From assembly GCA_945872825.1 (NCBI GenBank), contig CAMCBD010000017.1:1-38455 (forward strand): 38,455 bases of DNA, in the 5' to 3' direction. Made by a program: the position numbers and the translations under genes. Shown piece by piece: positions 27,235 to 35,369 of this stretch; positions within the stretch are counted from its first letter, which is position 1; the number at the start of each line of letters is the position of its first letter. Source of the DNA: Nitrosomonas ureae. GTDB lineage: Bacteria; Pseudomonadota; Gammaproteobacteria; Burkholderiales; Nitrosomonadaceae. A model generated the notes under the pieces. That model was not told where the DNA came from, searched no databases, and was given only the letters and a program-made list of their open reading frames with translations.

Positions 27235-27687
27235 TCATAGCATGTCTGGATAGATCACGGAATGAAGTACTGGTTCAATAGTATTGTCTTTTTCCTGATA
27301 CCGGATCCACCACACGGAGCCTTTCTTAACACGCAACCCAGGAGGGATAACCGGAACCAGATTACGGACGACCTCACCCAATGTAGGCTGGTGGCCAACT
27401 ATGACTACAGCGCCTTGTGCATTGGGCCAGTTAGCAGCGGTAAGAATACTCTCTACACCAGCACCCGGGCCTATTTCATTATTGGTTACAAAATCAGATC
27501 TCAATGCCATCGCGGTTTGTTGAGTACGCCGCGCCGGACTGGCTATCACCAGCGTATTATCCGGCAATTCCGATTTAAGCCAATCAGACATACGTTTTGC
27601 TTGATCTAATCCTTTCGCAGTCAGCTTACGGGCTGCATCCGGAAAACCATCTTCAGCTTCAGCGTGGCGCCACAGAATCAATTCCAT
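27235..27687 (-). CDS. sixA: phosphohistidine phosphatase SixA-like
   Basis: Histidine phosphatase (phosphoglycerate mutase fold) of 150 residues. The catalytic RHG-type motif is LILWRHAEAEDG near residue 8, and further conserved parts are SPARRTQQTA and VIVGHQPTLGEVV, which carries the second catalytic His. In E. coli SixA dephosphorylates a phosphohistidine in signalling or phosphotransferase proteins. The partner here cannot be seen. It lies between yggU and rluE in a same-strand run. Confidence 0.85.
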   Translation of the reverse strand: MELILWRHAEAEDGFPDAARKLTAKGLDQAKRMSDWLKSELPDNTLVIASPARRTQQTAMALRSDFVTNNEIGPGAGVESILTAANWPNAQGAVVIVGHQPTLGEVVRNLVPVIPPGLRVKKGSVWWIRYQEKDNTIEPVLHSVIYPDML

Positions 27688-27719
27688 CGCATTTCTTTAA
27701 TAGAGAAGTACATTGATAA

Positions 27720-28016
27720 TCAACTTTGCAACTCGTTATATAATACATCCGGGCCACAACCAGGTTGCTGAATTACTATCACTTTATGCCGTGATTTATC
27801 ACCCTGTTTCAGCATCACTTGGCATAGCGGCACATCGAAATGCTTAGCAAGGAACTTCAGTAGCACGGCATTTGCTTTACCTTCTACTGGTGCGGCCGCA
27901 AGTTTTATCCTCAGCGCGTCGCCATGCAATCCAGCTGCTGCAGTATTTTTTGCACCCGCCTGGATATGCAATGTCAAAACAAGATTATTTGCATCATCAT
28001 ACCGATACCAGCCCAT
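27720..28016 (-). CDS. YggU/DUF167 family protein
   Basis: A small 98-residue cytosolic protein of unknown function. Family signature: LTLHIQAGAKNTAAAGLHGD near the N-terminus, then LRIKLAAAPVEGKANAVLLKFLAKHFDVP and the C-terminal KQGDKSRHKVIVI. It follows yggT by 15 bases and so is almost surely in one transcript with proC-yggT, as in many proteobacteria. Confidence 0.9.
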   Translation of the reverse strand: MGWYRYDDANNLVLTLHIQAGAKNTAAAGLHGDALRIKLAAAPVEGKANAVLLKFLAKHFDVPLCQVMLKQGDKSRHKVIVIQQPGCGPDVLYNELQS

Positions 28017-28031
28017 GATAGCCTTAATACC

Positions 28032-28607
28032 CTAAAGGAGTATGGTAATGATTTCCCTATGCATGCCAGCCACTAGCATCAGCAGCACTTGAATTAAGAT
28101 CAACACGAACAATGGAGATAAATCAACATTGGCTATCGGTGGAATGCGCTTACGAAAAACGGCCAGGAATGGCCGCGTAAAACTATCCAGTAATGGCGCT
28201 AATGGACTATGTGGATTAACCCAAGACAGAACAGCCTGCATAATAATCATTATCAACACAATATAGAGTGTTATTTTAATAATCTCAACGATGCCCAGTA
28301 ACCCCATAACGCCTGATGCAGCACCAATATTGGCTGCAAAATCATATCCCTGTACCATATAAACACTGGTAACGATCATACATTCCATTAACCAGGCGAG
28401 GACCAGCGTGGATAAATCTATGCCAGCCCAGCCAGGAATAACACGACGCGCAGGCCGCACGATAAAATCAGTCACGGCGATAAAGAATTGGGATATCGAG
28501 TTGTAGTAGGGAACACGTAATAATTGAAAATAAAACCGCAGTAGCAACGCCAAGGAAAGCAAACCCAAGATAGTATCAAGAAGAAAAATTAAGATCTGAT
28601 TGGACAT
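28032..28607 (-). CDS. YggT family membrane protein
   Basis: A 191-residue inner-membrane protein made of two YggT repeats, each with hydrophobic helices followed by a short conserved loop. The first contains LLRFYFQLLRVPYYNSISQF and then RPARRVIPGW; the second AVLSWVNPHSPLAPLLDSFT and then RPFLAVFRKRIPPIANVDLS. The function is not well established; family members have been linked to osmotic tolerance and to cell-division-related membrane organisation in plastids. It sits between proC and yggU. Confidence 0.9.
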   Translation of the reverse strand: MSNQILIFLLDTILGLLSLALLLRFYFQLLRVPYYNSISQFFIAVTDFIVRPARRVIPGWAGIDLSTLVLAWLMECMIVTSVYMVQGYDFAANIGAASGVMGLLGIVEIIKITLYIVLIMIIMQAVLSWVNPHSPLAPLLDSFTRPFLAVFRKRIPPIANVDLSPLFVLILIQVLLMLVAGMHREIITILL

Positions 28608-28668
28608 AAGAATTTTCCGAAAAAACTGTAATTGATAATTAAGAAATCACAACTGGCTCTATCAAGAT

Positions 28669-29481
28669 TTAAATTCTGCTGAACTCATCACTCAATTCTC
28701 GTGAACGCCTGTTCGCAGCATGAACGGCGGCTATGATCTTACACTGAATAGCATTTTTTTCCATAGTCTGTATTGCTTGTTCCGTTGTACCACCTTTTGA
28801 TGTCACCCGAGCGCGCAATACAGCCACATCTTCATCACTCAAGCTAGCCAGTTTACTGGCACCAGCAAATGTCTGCAAACTGAGTTGCCTGGCTTGAGCC
28901 GGCGTCAAGCCCAATTCTATTCCTGCTTGCTGCATGGATTCAATAAAATAAAATACATAAGCAGGGCCGCTGCCGGAAATAGCCGTCACAGTGTGCAGCA
29001 TTTCCTCATCATCCACCCAAAGTGTCGAACCTACCGCCGCCAGAATCGATTCAGCATTCTTTTTATCTAGCTCATCCACGCCTGGCGCAGCATAAAGGCC
29101 GGCAACACCGCTACGTACCAGAGAAGGTGTGTTAGGCATTGCACGCACTACCCGCGCATAATCACCCAACCAACGTATGATATCAGTCGCACGAATACCC
29201 GCCGCAATCGATATGATCAGCTGGCTATTCAATAATGGCGTAAGCTTCTGGGTCAATTCAAATAATTGCTGCGGTTTTACAGCCAATAAAATTACGTCAC
29301 TGCCCTTGACCCCATCGGAAAGATCCGCGACGGCCGAAACGCCTAACGTATGTTTTATTTTCTCACGGCTTTCTGCATTTATCTCCACTACACGAAGCTG
29401 CTCTGCTGCATAACCTTGCTGCAACAATCCGCTGATTAAAGCAGACGCCATATTGCCGCCGCCAATGAATGTGATATTCAT
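28669..29481 (-). CDS. proC: pyrroline-5-carboxylate reductase
   Basis: Last step of proline synthesis: NAD(P)H-dependent reduction of 1-pyrroline-5-carboxylate. The 270 residues begin with a Rossmann motif ITFIGGGNMASALISGLLQQ. Further blocks are LAVKPQQ, VVRAMPNTPSLVRSGVAGLY and the C-terminal dimerisation region TAISGSGPAYVFYFIESM and RVTSKGGTTEQAIQTME. Leads the proC-yggT-yggU group. The usual upstream neighbour yggS (PLP-binding homeostasis protein) is absent here; mutM lies upstream instead. Confidence 0.96.
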   Translation of the reverse strand: MNITFIGGGNMASALISGLLQQGYAAEQLRVVEINAESREKIKHTLGVSAVADLSDGVKGSDVILLAVKPQQLFELTQKLTPLLNSQLIISIAAGIRATDIIRWLGDYARVVRAMPNTPSLVRSGVAGLYAAPGVDELDKKNAESILAAVGSTLWVDDEEMLHTVTAISGSGPAYVFYFIESMQQAGIELGLTPAQARQLSLQTFAGASKLASLSDEDVAVLRARVTSKGGTTEQAIQTMEKNAIQCKIIAAVHAANRRSRELSDEFSRI

Positions 29482-29591
29482 ATTAACCCTGTTGTTATGT
29501 TAATTGATTCATCTGCAAAGTAAATGATTTTGTAATTACCAACAAATTGTCTGTCTTTAGAAATTAAACTACAGCTCTATGCGGGCGTCAG

Positions 29592-30422
29592 TCAATGCTG
29601 ACAACGCTGACAATAAAAGCTGGAGCGTTGACTTTGTCTGATTTGTTTAATCTCATGATCACATTTTTTACAGTGCTGCCCACCACGCCCATAAACCCAA
29701 TATTGCTGCTGAAAATACCCAGGATTTCCATCACTGTTAACAAAATCGCGCAAACTACTGCCGCCGGCTTCGATTGCCTGCTGTAAAATTTGTTTTACCG
29801 CTTGGACCAGTCTTTCATAACGCGTCATACCGATTCTACCAGCAGCTATTTTGGGATTGATCCCCGCTAGAAACAAAGCTTCATTCGCATAAATGTTACC
29901 AATACCGACGACTACATGGCTATTCATCAGTGTTTGTTTAATACTGGCGTGACAGTCTCTGGTTCTCTCAAATAATTGCTGCGCATTGAAATCTGCTGTT
30001 AATGGTTCGGGACCAAGATTCATCAGAAGTGGATGCTGCAGAATATCTCCCATATACCATAACACTGCACCAAAACGGCGCGGGTCTCGCAATCTCAGAA
30101 CGGTCTGATCACTTAAGATCAAATCAAAATGATCGTGTTTCTGGGGCGGTTCTATCGATTGCATCAATCTATGCGGCAGTATGCGCAAACTCCCTGACAT
30201 ACCCAGATGAAGAATCAACGTTCCAACACCGCAATCAAGCAAAAGATATTTGGCCCGGCGTGTCACTGCCTGAATCGTTAAACCCGCCAATAATTCAGGC
30301 AAATTGCCTGGTATCGGCCAGCGTAACCTAGGATTCCGGACCATTACATGTGCCACGGATTGCCCCAGCAGATGCGGCGCGATGCCCCGCCGTGTGGTTT
30401 CGACTTCTGGTAATTCCGGCAT
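29592..30422 (-). CDS. mutM: formamidopyrimidine-DNA glycosylase (Fpg)
   Basis: Base-excision repair glycosylase/AP-lyase that removes 8-oxoguanine and formamidopyrimidines. The 276 residues start [13 protein letters not shown], so Pro2 (catalytic nucleophile) and Glu3 are present. The helix-two-turn-helix is seen in [20 protein letters not shown], and a C-terminal zinc finger has CKKC near 246 and CQRC at the end. Its ATG overlaps the TGA of the upstream DUF4340 gene by one base (TGATG), so translation is probably coupled to the ABC cassette. It should be the distal gene of that transcript. Confidence 0.96.
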   Translation of the reverse strand: MPELPEVETTRRGIAPHLLGQSVAHVMVRNPRLRWPIPGNLPELLAGLTIQAVTRRAKYLLLDCGVGTLILHLGMSGSLRILPHRLMQSIEPPQKHDHFDLILSDQTVLRLRDPRRFGAVLWYMGDILQHPLLMNLGPEPLTADFNAQQLFERTRDCHASIKQTLMNSHVVVGIGNIYANEALFLAGINPKIAAGRIGMTRYERLVQAVKQILQQAIEAGGSSLRDFVNSDGNPGYFQQQYWVYGRGGQHCKKCDHEIKQIRQSQRSSFYCQRCQH

Positions 30423-31294
30423 CAGTTCTCAGGCAATATTTGGTTTGATTTTATCCGGTGCGGATCGAGTAATTGCTGACCCACATCAATCGGAAACTGA
30501 TAACCAAACCCATCATTAACACGTAACAACAATACCGAGAATTCATTTTGCAAAATTTTCAGATTGATTTCCTGTCCATTTTGCAAAGCGACTTTAATGA
30601 GACCCTTAACAACAAAATCAGGGCCTAAAGCTTGTTCCAATATCAGCTCTCTGGCATGAGCCGTTTGCCATAACTGAATCCAATGTTTTATTGTCTCTTC
30701 GTCAAGTGCTTCGCCAGAATGCTGCATGGTGATGCGCCAATTTTCATTCTGAAATTCTACCGTCAAATGATTCAACTCGAATTTAACCGGAATTTCATTG
30801 GATGCCAGTAACTGTGGATTGATCAGGTCGCTGGCGATTAATGGCAATGCAAGCACATAGCGCGGAGAAATCAAATACACCTGATCGCCTGTCGCCACAT
30901 ATTGTTGATTGGTCGTGGGTGCGAATCCGCCAAAACCAAAATACTCGTCATTCAGATACAACTGCACATTGGGTTGATCCAAACCAAAACGCTCCAGATC
31001 TGCCAGAGGCAAACGTTGATTACTACTCACCCTCAGAATTTCCAGAATTTCCGCGATCTCTCTCTCGTCAGCACGAGCTTGTATCGGTTTTACCAGATAC
31101 CAGTGATTATCCAATTTCTGCAGCGCAATCTCTTGTTGTTGCCTCACAATACGTAGGTTCTGCACCGCTTCAACCGGACTGGTTGAAAGCGGGTATTTAT
31201 GAATATCCGGAGATTGTGGTCTGAAATACAGAAACACCGCCAAGCCGGCAATCGTAGCAAACATGATCAGATTAAGTCGCGCGCGATGAGTCAT
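30422..31294 (-). CDS. DUF4340 protein of a Gld-type ABC transport cassette
   Basis: A 290-residue protein with a single N-terminal membrane helix (about 8-24, [16 protein letters not shown]) and a large periplasmic part. DUF4340 features include [20 protein letters not shown] and [17 protein letters not shown]. An in-frame TTG at 31324 would add ten residues, overlapping the upstream gene. The ATG at 31294 lies two bases after the upstream stop and is preferred. Members always accompany GldG-like auxiliary proteins of ABC systems, but their function is not known. It overlaps mutM by one base. Confidence 0.82.
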   Translation of the reverse strand: MTHRARLNLIMFATIAGLAVFLYFRPQSPDIHKYPLSTSPVEAVQNLRIVRQQQEIALQKLDNHWYLVKPIQARADEREIAEILEILRVSSNQRLPLADLERFGLDQPNVQLYLNDEYFGFGGFAPTTNQQYVATGDQVYLISPRYVLALPLIASDLINPQLLASNEIPVKFELNHLTVEFQNENWRITMQHSGEALDEETIKHWIQLWQTAHARELILEQALGPDFVVKGLIKVALQNGQEINLKILQNEFSVLLLRVNDGFGYQFPIDVGQQLLDPHRIKSNQILPEN

Positions 31295-31296
31295 TT

Positions 31297-32655
31297 TTAT
31301 ATTTTTCTTCGGCGGCGCCACCAAATAACCGTCCCACTCACCAAAAACAGTACCGGCAATAAAACAAGAAAACCAATCACGATCAAAGTCAGCTCTGATT
31401 CACTTAAGATCAGATTGCTATCTAGCGTCGCGCGTGGCTGAATTACAATCAATTCTTCATCGCCTGTGAGCCAATTGATCAGATTAATACCAAGATCTAA
31501 GTTACTGCCGTTCCCGAGATAAGTATTGGCAAGAAAATGACCACTACCGACAACAACAATGCGCTGCTCGCGATCCTGAATATTACGCGCCAAAGTCACT
31601 GCAATACTAATCGGACCCGCCACATCATCAGCTTGATCAAAAGTAACCTCGCTATTCAGGTCACCGGTTTCCACCCAGCCTTGCTGTGCCGCTTCAACCA
31701 GTAAAACGTTGCTCCATTCCTCACTTTCATCAATCGTTATCTGACGCGCAAACGGAAACACCGTAATATAATCAAAATTATCGGTGATGACGTGCTGCCC
31801 ATAGATAGCACCCAAAGCAAATGTTACCGGCGCTTTAAGCTGTTCTGCCTGAGGGTCAACAACAACACCTGGAGTGAGTGTTAAGCGTAATTTCTCTGCC
31901 AAGGGCAATAATCCACGTAACGATCCCTGATCCACCAGCCACAATAGGTTGCCGCCGCGGTCAATATAATTCAGTAGTTTATCCACTTCTCCCGACAATA
32001 AATCCGTCTGTGGAGAAGCAATTATTAACAGGTTCGCATTTACGGGAATATCCTGCTCAATGGTAAGGTTCAATGATTGGCTCTTCAAGCCATTCGTAAC
32101 CAAGTGTCTGCCAAATTCCCCTAAATCGTAATTGGCATTCCCGTCGAGTCTGCGTTCTCCATGACCACTCAACGCGAGAATCAGTTTTCCTTCAGCGCGT
32201 GCCAAGCGCATCAAGGCGTTGGAAAATGCCTGTTCATTGATGGCTGTGAGATGTTCAACTCTCTGATTAAATTTGATTACCATCTCACCGTTAACCCGAA
32301 CATCCGCTTCCTGAGTCAGTAGGGGTTGCGCCACCGGATCAATAAATGTCAGAGAAAGATCTGGTTTTACACGCTGATAAAGTGCCACAAAGTCGGCAAT
32401 AATCTTGCGAATATCTCCCAATTGCGCATGTTGCTCAGTGGCATAGGCCGTCACTTGAACCGGGCCTTGCAATTTTTGCAGTATCTCAACACTCGCCTCA
32501 CTCAGGCTATTACGGCCATTCTGACTAACATCCCATTGCAACCGGGTTTGTGCTGCAAGATAGCCCAGCAAAATAACCAGCAACAGTAGCAAAATGACAA
32601 ATACGCCATTTTGTATCAAGTAATGCCAGCGTAATTTTTTATTCAGTGTAATCAT
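31297..32655 (-). CDS. GldG-like ABC transporter auxiliary protein
   Basis: A 452-residue membrane protein with one N-terminal helix (about 16-35), a large extracytoplasmic domain and one C-terminal helix (about 425-445) followed by a basic WWRRRRKI end. The periplasmic part starts WDVSQNGRNSLSEASVEILQ, the usual GldG/ABC_transp_aux opening, and contains LALSGHGERRLDG and ANLLIIASPQTDLLSGEVD. In Bacteroidetes GldG belongs to the gliding GldAFG complex. In proteobacteria the same cassette occurs without gliding and its substrate is unknown. It lies 17 bases after the permease gene, so it is in the same operon. Confidence 0.85.
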   Translation of the reverse strand: MITLNKKLRWHYLIQNGVFVILLLLLVILLGYLAAQTRLQWDVSQNGRNSLSEASVEILQKLQGPVQVTAYATEQHAQLGDIRKIIADFVALYQRVKPDLSLTFIDPVAQPLLTQEADVRVNGEMVIKFNQRVEHLTAINEQAFSNALMRLARAEGKLILALSGHGERRLDGNANYDLGEFGRHLVTNGLKSQSLNLTIEQDIPVNANLLIIASPQTDLLSGEVDKLLNYIDRGGNLLWLVDQGSLRGLLPLAEKLRLTLTPGVVVDPQAEQLKAPVTFALGAIYGQHVITDNFDYITVFPFARQITIDESEEWSNVLLVEAAQQGWVETGDLNSEVTFDQADDVAGPISIAVTLARNIQDREQRIVVVGSGHFLANTYLGNGSNLDLGINLINWLTGDEELIVIQPRATLDSNLILSESELTLIVIGFLVLLPVLFLVSGTVIWWRRRRKI

Positions 32656-32672
32656 TTACGTAACTTTTAAGC

Positions 32673-33416
32673 TTACCCATGCAATCGCTCTCCATCCAGG
32701 CGGCGAATCGTTAACACCAGAAAGGTAACGATAAATAAAATAAAATAAGCGATACTCAAGGTATCAATTAAACCCTGATTAAACTGTTCAAAATGCTTCA
32801 GCAAAGAAAAATATTGTAACCATCCATCTGTTTCACTTGCAGCCAGATTGATCATCCACAATCCTAACAACACGCCCAAGGTGCCGATCGCGGCAATCAC
32901 CGGCTGTGCTGTCAAACTGGAAATATAAAGACCCAGCGCAGAAAAACATGCAGTCACCAGCAATAAGCCTAGCGTATTGCTAAGCAACAAGCCAAAATCC
33001 AGCGCGCCACCAAGTCGTAATGAAATAGATAATGCAACTATCAGGGTAATTACAGCCAAAAAGAAAACCATTAAGCCCAGAAATTTACCGATCACAATAT
33101 CCGTCATGGAAACCGGCGCTGAAATCAATAATGTCAGCGTGTGATTACGGCGTTCTTCAGCCAGCAGCCGCATGGATAATAATGGCGTAACCATCAATAA
33201 AATAATAGCTGCCATTGCAAACACAGGGGAAATAATGACTTCCGTGATTCCCGGGGGATTAGCGATTTGCATCAATTGAGACTGTATCTCCAGAAATGCA
33301 TCCAGCCGGACCAAAAAAACCCAGGTGAGCACGAGTTGTATCAAAGCCAGCAATATCCAGGCGAAAGGAGAAATGAACAACATGCTCAATTCCTTACGGA
33401 TAATGGTAACAATCAT
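32673..33416 (-). CDS. ABC transporter permease (GldF/ABC-2 type)
   Basis: An inner-membrane protein of 247 residues with six hydrophobic segments (near 13-33, 63-83, 104-132, 141-166, 170-193 and 220-242). The stretch MRLLAEERRNHTLTLLISAP is the hallmark coupling region of ABC-2 permeases of the GldF/NosY/YhaP kind. It pairs with the ATPase gene 22 bases upstream and with the GldG-like protein. Export rather than import is expected, but the substrate is unknown. Confidence 0.88.
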   Translation of the reverse strand: MIVTIIRKELSMLFISPFAWILLALIQLVLTWVFLVRLDAFLEIQSQLMQIANPPGITEVIISPVFAMAAIILLMVTPLLSMRLLAEERRNHTLTLLISAPVSMTDIVIGKFLGLMVFFLAVITLIVALSISLRLGGALDFGLLLSNTLGLLLVTACFSALGLYISSLTAQPVIAAIGTLGVLLGLWMINLAASETDGWLQYFSLLKHFEQFNQGLIDTLSIAYFILFIVTFLVLTIRRLDGERLHG

Positions 33417-33438
33417 TTTTAAGATTCCTGTTTGTTCA

Positions 33439-34167
33439 TCACTGCGTGAGTTGCGTAAATACCGCCTCCAAACTGGTGCCCTGGTGCTGCAATTCGGTCA
33501 TGGTTTGATCAAATACCACGCTACCTTTATGCATTATCTGCACCCGGTCACATACACTCTCCACCTCAGACAATATATGCGTTGATAAGATGACACTACT
33601 GGATGCGCCCAACTCCCGGATCAACGAGCGAATTTCACGCATTTGATTAGGATCAAGACCTACCGTTGGTTCATCAAGAATAATGACGTCCGGGCTGTGA
33701 ATGATAGCCTGCGCAATACCCACGCGTTGTTGAAATCCTTTCGACAATGTACCAATCACATACCTGCCTTGAACTTCCAAACCACAACGCAGTTTCGCAT
33801 TATCCAGAACAGTTTGTAACGTTTGCTTGTTGATACGATGCAATCGGGCGGCCAGCAACAAATATTCGTCGACGGTCATGTCATGATAAAGCGGTGGAAT
33901 CTCGGGTAAAAAACCTAAATGCAATTTGGCTTCTCGCGGTTTATCCAGCATATCGATGCCGCAAATCTCTATACTGCCGGTACTTGGCGCAAGGTTACCC
34001 GTCAGCATACGCATCGTTGTGGTTTTACCCGCGCCATTCGGGCCAAGTAACCCCAACACTTCCCCGCGCCTTAATTCGACGTTCACATTTTGCACCGCCG
34101 TATGGTGACCATATTTACGACACAGATTCTGTGCTGACAAGGTTAAAGCTGCCGTTTCATCTGCCAT
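33439..34167 (-). CDS. ABC transporter ATP-binding protein (GldA/ABC-2 type)
   Basis: A cytosolic ATPase of 242 residues. Walker A is GPNGAGKTTTMRML, the Q-loop region FLPEIPPLYHDMTVDEYL, signature LSKGFQQRVGIAQAI, Walker B VIILDEPTVGLDP and switch His in LSTHILSEVE. All catalytic elements are intact. It is first in the cassette ATPase-permease-GldG-DUF4340, followed by mutM. Start ATG at 34167; the promoter must lie in the 443-base gap upstream. Confidence 0.92.
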   Translation of the reverse strand: MADETAALTLSAQNLCRKYGHHTAVQNVNVELRRGEVLGLLGPNGAGKTTTMRMLTGNLAPSTGSIEICGIDMLDKPREAKLHLGFLPEIPPLYHDMTVDEYLLLAARLHRINKQTLQTVLDNAKLRCGLEVQGRYVIGTLSKGFQQRVGIAQAIIHSPDVIILDEPTVGLDPNQMREIRSLIRELGASSSVILSTHILSEVESVCDRVQIMHKGSVVFDQTMTELQHQGTSLEAVFTQLTQ

Positions 34168-34491
34168 ACTAAGAATTCCCGCCGTTGAATAGTGATATGA
34201 TGAATTTTCTTTGCAAGTAAATCTGTTTGTAAAATTTCACGTTCTAAGCCGATGGGCAGTATACGTCTGATAGATCAATAATTCACCGGCTTTAACTCTA
34301 TTTCGATAATAAGACAGAATACAAACAGTCATTTTTAACCACTATACGGCTATTTCTCTAATGAAAGCTGATTGTTGACCATTCAACAGTGATGCTGAAT
34401 CATTAATTCCATTCCGCTCAAAATAACAACACATATTTGTTGCAATTAAACAACATATTAATTTGAGATAATAAGCAAACAAACTGATAAT

Positions 34492-34521
34492 TTAACACTT
34501 ATAAGCTTGAAGTAGTAGAAT
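34492..34521 (+). promoter_or_regulatory. probable sigma70 promoter of ompA
   Basis: TTAACA (34492-34497) and TAGAAT (34516-34521), each one mismatch from consensus, are spaced by 18 bases. Transcription would begin near 34528, giving a leader of about 80 bases that contains the hairpin at 34543-34567. Confidence 0.45.
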
Positions 34522-34542
34522 AGCAAAGACTTTCAATTGTAT

Positions 34543-34567
34543 TGGTAAAGCAATTTTTGCATTACCA
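34543..34567 (+). other. 5'-leader hairpin of ompA
   Basis: TGGTAAAGCAA (34543-34553) pairs with TTGCATTACCA (34557-34567), ten of 11 positions matching, with a three-base loop. It would lie near the 5' end of the predicted mRNA, the position at which E. coli ompA carries its mRNA-stabilising stem-loops. A stabilising role is inference. Confidence 0.45.
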
Positions 34568-34610
34568 CCAGAACTCTTAGAAACATAGTTTTCATTAAAA
34601 GGACAACATC

Positions 34611-35291
34611 ATGAAAAAAATATCAGCCAAAAATACTCTTATTGGAATGGTTCTTATATCAGCAATGTTTTCTGGTGCTGTCTTGGCACATGCAGCAGGC
34701 ATTGATCACTATGATCAAGATCGATCTATAAAAAAACCGGAAGCTTATGGTGTCGATGATCGTGGCGTAGTTGCCAGAAACACAACTGGCTTATGTTGGC
34801 ATACTGGCTATTGGACACCCGCTATGGCTATTCCTGAATGCGATCCAGATCTAGCTAAAAAAACCGAAGTCGCTGCGGCACCAGCAGCGGCACCAGCAGC
34901 AGCTACAACAGCTCCCGAGAAGATTACATTCTCTGCAGATGCGTTATTTGATTTCGATCGCGCAACATTAAAACCAAATGGTATCCAAGCATTGAATGAA
35001 TTTGTCAGTGCCATACAAGGTATTAAGTATGACCTGATCATTGCTGTCGGTTATGCAGATCGTATTGGATCCGATGATTACAATAAAAAACTCTCTGTTC
35101 GCCGCGCTGAGTCAGTCAAAGCCCATTTGGTTTCAAGAGGCATAGAGCCTAGCCGCGTCTTTGTCGATGGCAAAGGTGAAGCAAATCCAGTAACGGGTAA
35201 CAGCTGTGTTGGAGAGAAAAAAACCAAAGCATTGATCGATTGCCTTGCACCTGATCGCCGCGTTGAAATCGAAGTTGCAGGTACAAAATAA
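34611..35291 (+). CDS. OmpA-family peptidoglycan-associated protein
   Basis: A 226-residue exported protein. The signal peptide is about residues 1-26 (ending GAVLAHA). A short N-terminal part with RNTTGLCWHTGYWTPAMAIP has no beta-barrel length, so it is not a classical OmpA porin. An Ala/Pro linker (AAAPAAAPAAATTAPE) leads to the OmpA C-terminal domain (about 105-225): DALFDFDRATLKPNGIQALN, VGYADRIGSDDYNKKLSVRR and APDRRVEIEV, which bind peptidoglycan. Two cysteines in the C-terminal domain (NSCVGEKK and LIDCLAP) may form a disulfide. It has its own probable promoter and leader hairpin, an AAAGGA ribosome-binding site and a terminator, all typical of an abundant envelope protein. Confidence 0.9.
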   Translation: MKKISAKNTLIGMVLISAMFSGAVLAHAAGIDHYDQDRSIKKPEAYGVDDRGVVARNTTGLCWHTGYWTPAMAIPECDPDLAKKTEVAAAPAAAPAAATTAPEKITFSADALFDFDRATLKPNGIQALNEFVSAIQGIKYDLIIAVGYADRIGSDDYNKKLSVRRAESVKAHLVSRGIEPSRVFVDGKGEANPVTGNSCVGEKKTKALIDCLAPDRRVEIEVAGTK

Positions 35292-35315
35292 GCGCGGTTA
35301 TTCTTATTTTTCTCC

Positions 35316-35347
35316 AAAAGCCCTGCCATACTGTGCAGGGCTTTTTT
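35316..35347 (+). terminator. intrinsic terminator of ompA
   Basis: AAAAGCCCTGC (35316-35326) pairs perfectly with GCAGGGCTTTT (35335-35345) around an eight-base loop, and the T run continues to 35347. A clear Rho-independent terminator 24 bases after ompA. Confidence 0.9.
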
Positions 35348-35369
35348 CTTTCTACACACAGCATAATGC

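Larger units (their letters stand above)
34168..34610. other. divergent intergenic region, ABC cassette versus ompA
   Basis: AT-rich, 443 bases, no supported gene. It must hold promoters for both directions. I can support one for ompA (34492-34521) and a leader hairpin (34543-34567). A small palindrome TGTTG-8 bases-CAACA lies near 34440. I cannot pick a convincing promoter for the ABC cassette. Confidence 0.45.
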
